From NCBI RefSeq assembly GCF_014805625.2, contig NW_023998565.1:62001-126000 (forward strand): a DNA stretch of 64,000 nt, given 5' to 3'. A program made the translations under genes and the position numbers. The DNA is from Glossina fuscipes. Lineage: Eukaryota; Arthropoda; Insecta; Diptera; Glossinidae. Positions 63,730 through 64,000 of the stretch are shown in pieces (positions within the stretch are counted from its first letter, which is position 1; each line of letters opens with the position of its first letter). The notes under the pieces are model-generated. The model was given only the letters and a program-made list of their open reading frames with translations. It had not been told where the DNA came from and searched no databases.

Positions 63730-64000
63730 GTCAAGAAGGTCATCTGAATTTCGATGGAGTCGGTTAGTCATTCTAAGAACCAGATATTCAATTAATTTCT
63801 TCGAGGTCTGCGGAGTGTGAGACACAGCGTGTTGACTACCGTCTTGGCGCTTATTTATAAAGTTGAAAACTTGCAACTGAATGATCATCTAGCCAATCGA
63901 CTGTGAAGATTCTTGAGAGACGTTAACCACTTGAGAGAAGCTTGAACCGAAATAGCTTCAAATTGACGCCTTTCCACATAGGCTCAGAAATATTTCAATA
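63730..64000. other. Window end, nothing recognised
   Basis: Overlapping short open frames on both strands, with no family features. Confidence 0.4.

Overview
The window looks like nuclear DNA from a higher fly. It is AT-rich, its gene introns are often only 50-60 bp, and its genes match Drosophila families. The load of insect retroelements and a mariner is typical of brachyceran Diptera. I cannot fix the species; a tephritid-like fly would fit, but that is inference.

Only two genes look intact. (1) 16484-18392 (+) is a three-exon leucine carboxyl methyltransferase 1 (LCMT1, PP2A methylation), 321 aa, with all splice junctions in frame. (2) 36093-39929 (+) is a six-exon Gliotactin, about 1025 aa. 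It is a membrane-anchored, non-catalytic cholinesterase-like protein of tricellular and septate junctions, ending in a PDZ-binding tail. Two further host-gene pieces are broken. One is a serine carboxypeptidase (vitellogenic/CPVL type) exon at 8838-9192 (-), cut at a LINE junction. The other is an intron-less, stop-containing ECSIT fragment at 57119-57693 (+). A possible decayed exon lies at 12644-12863 (-).

Most of the rest is mobile DNA or its relics, layer on layer. Non-LTR elements: a CR1/Jockey-like family seen four times (about 2560, 4000, 53550, 63180), I/Jockey-type ORF1-ORF2 pieces (6600-8838, 53068-53410, 55870-56840, 58250-58720), and an I-clade element with a long open RNase H ORF and an (AAT)n tail (20838-22455). 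LTR elements: a BEL/Pao relic (30020-33098), a Ty3/gypsy gag-pol relic (41505-44215), a gypsy integrase end (51590-52135), several solo LTRs of one family that all abut ATAT, and a 1.79-kb LTR-like unit (47882-49671) placed exactly against one of them. DNA transposon: a full-length mariner (34494-35746) with TA duplications, matching inverted repeats and three in-frame stops, just upstream of Gliotactin.

Large stretches (about 10.8-12.6, 12.9-15.6, 23.2-27.4, 44.2-47.4 and 60.7-62.3 kb) hold no feature I can support. Two 10-N assembly gaps are present; one falls inside a short tandem repeat. I found no bacterial-type system, CRISPR array, tRNA or rRNA gene, and no convincing new multi-gene system. 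The most notable items are insertion-site patterns and gene relics at transposon junctions.
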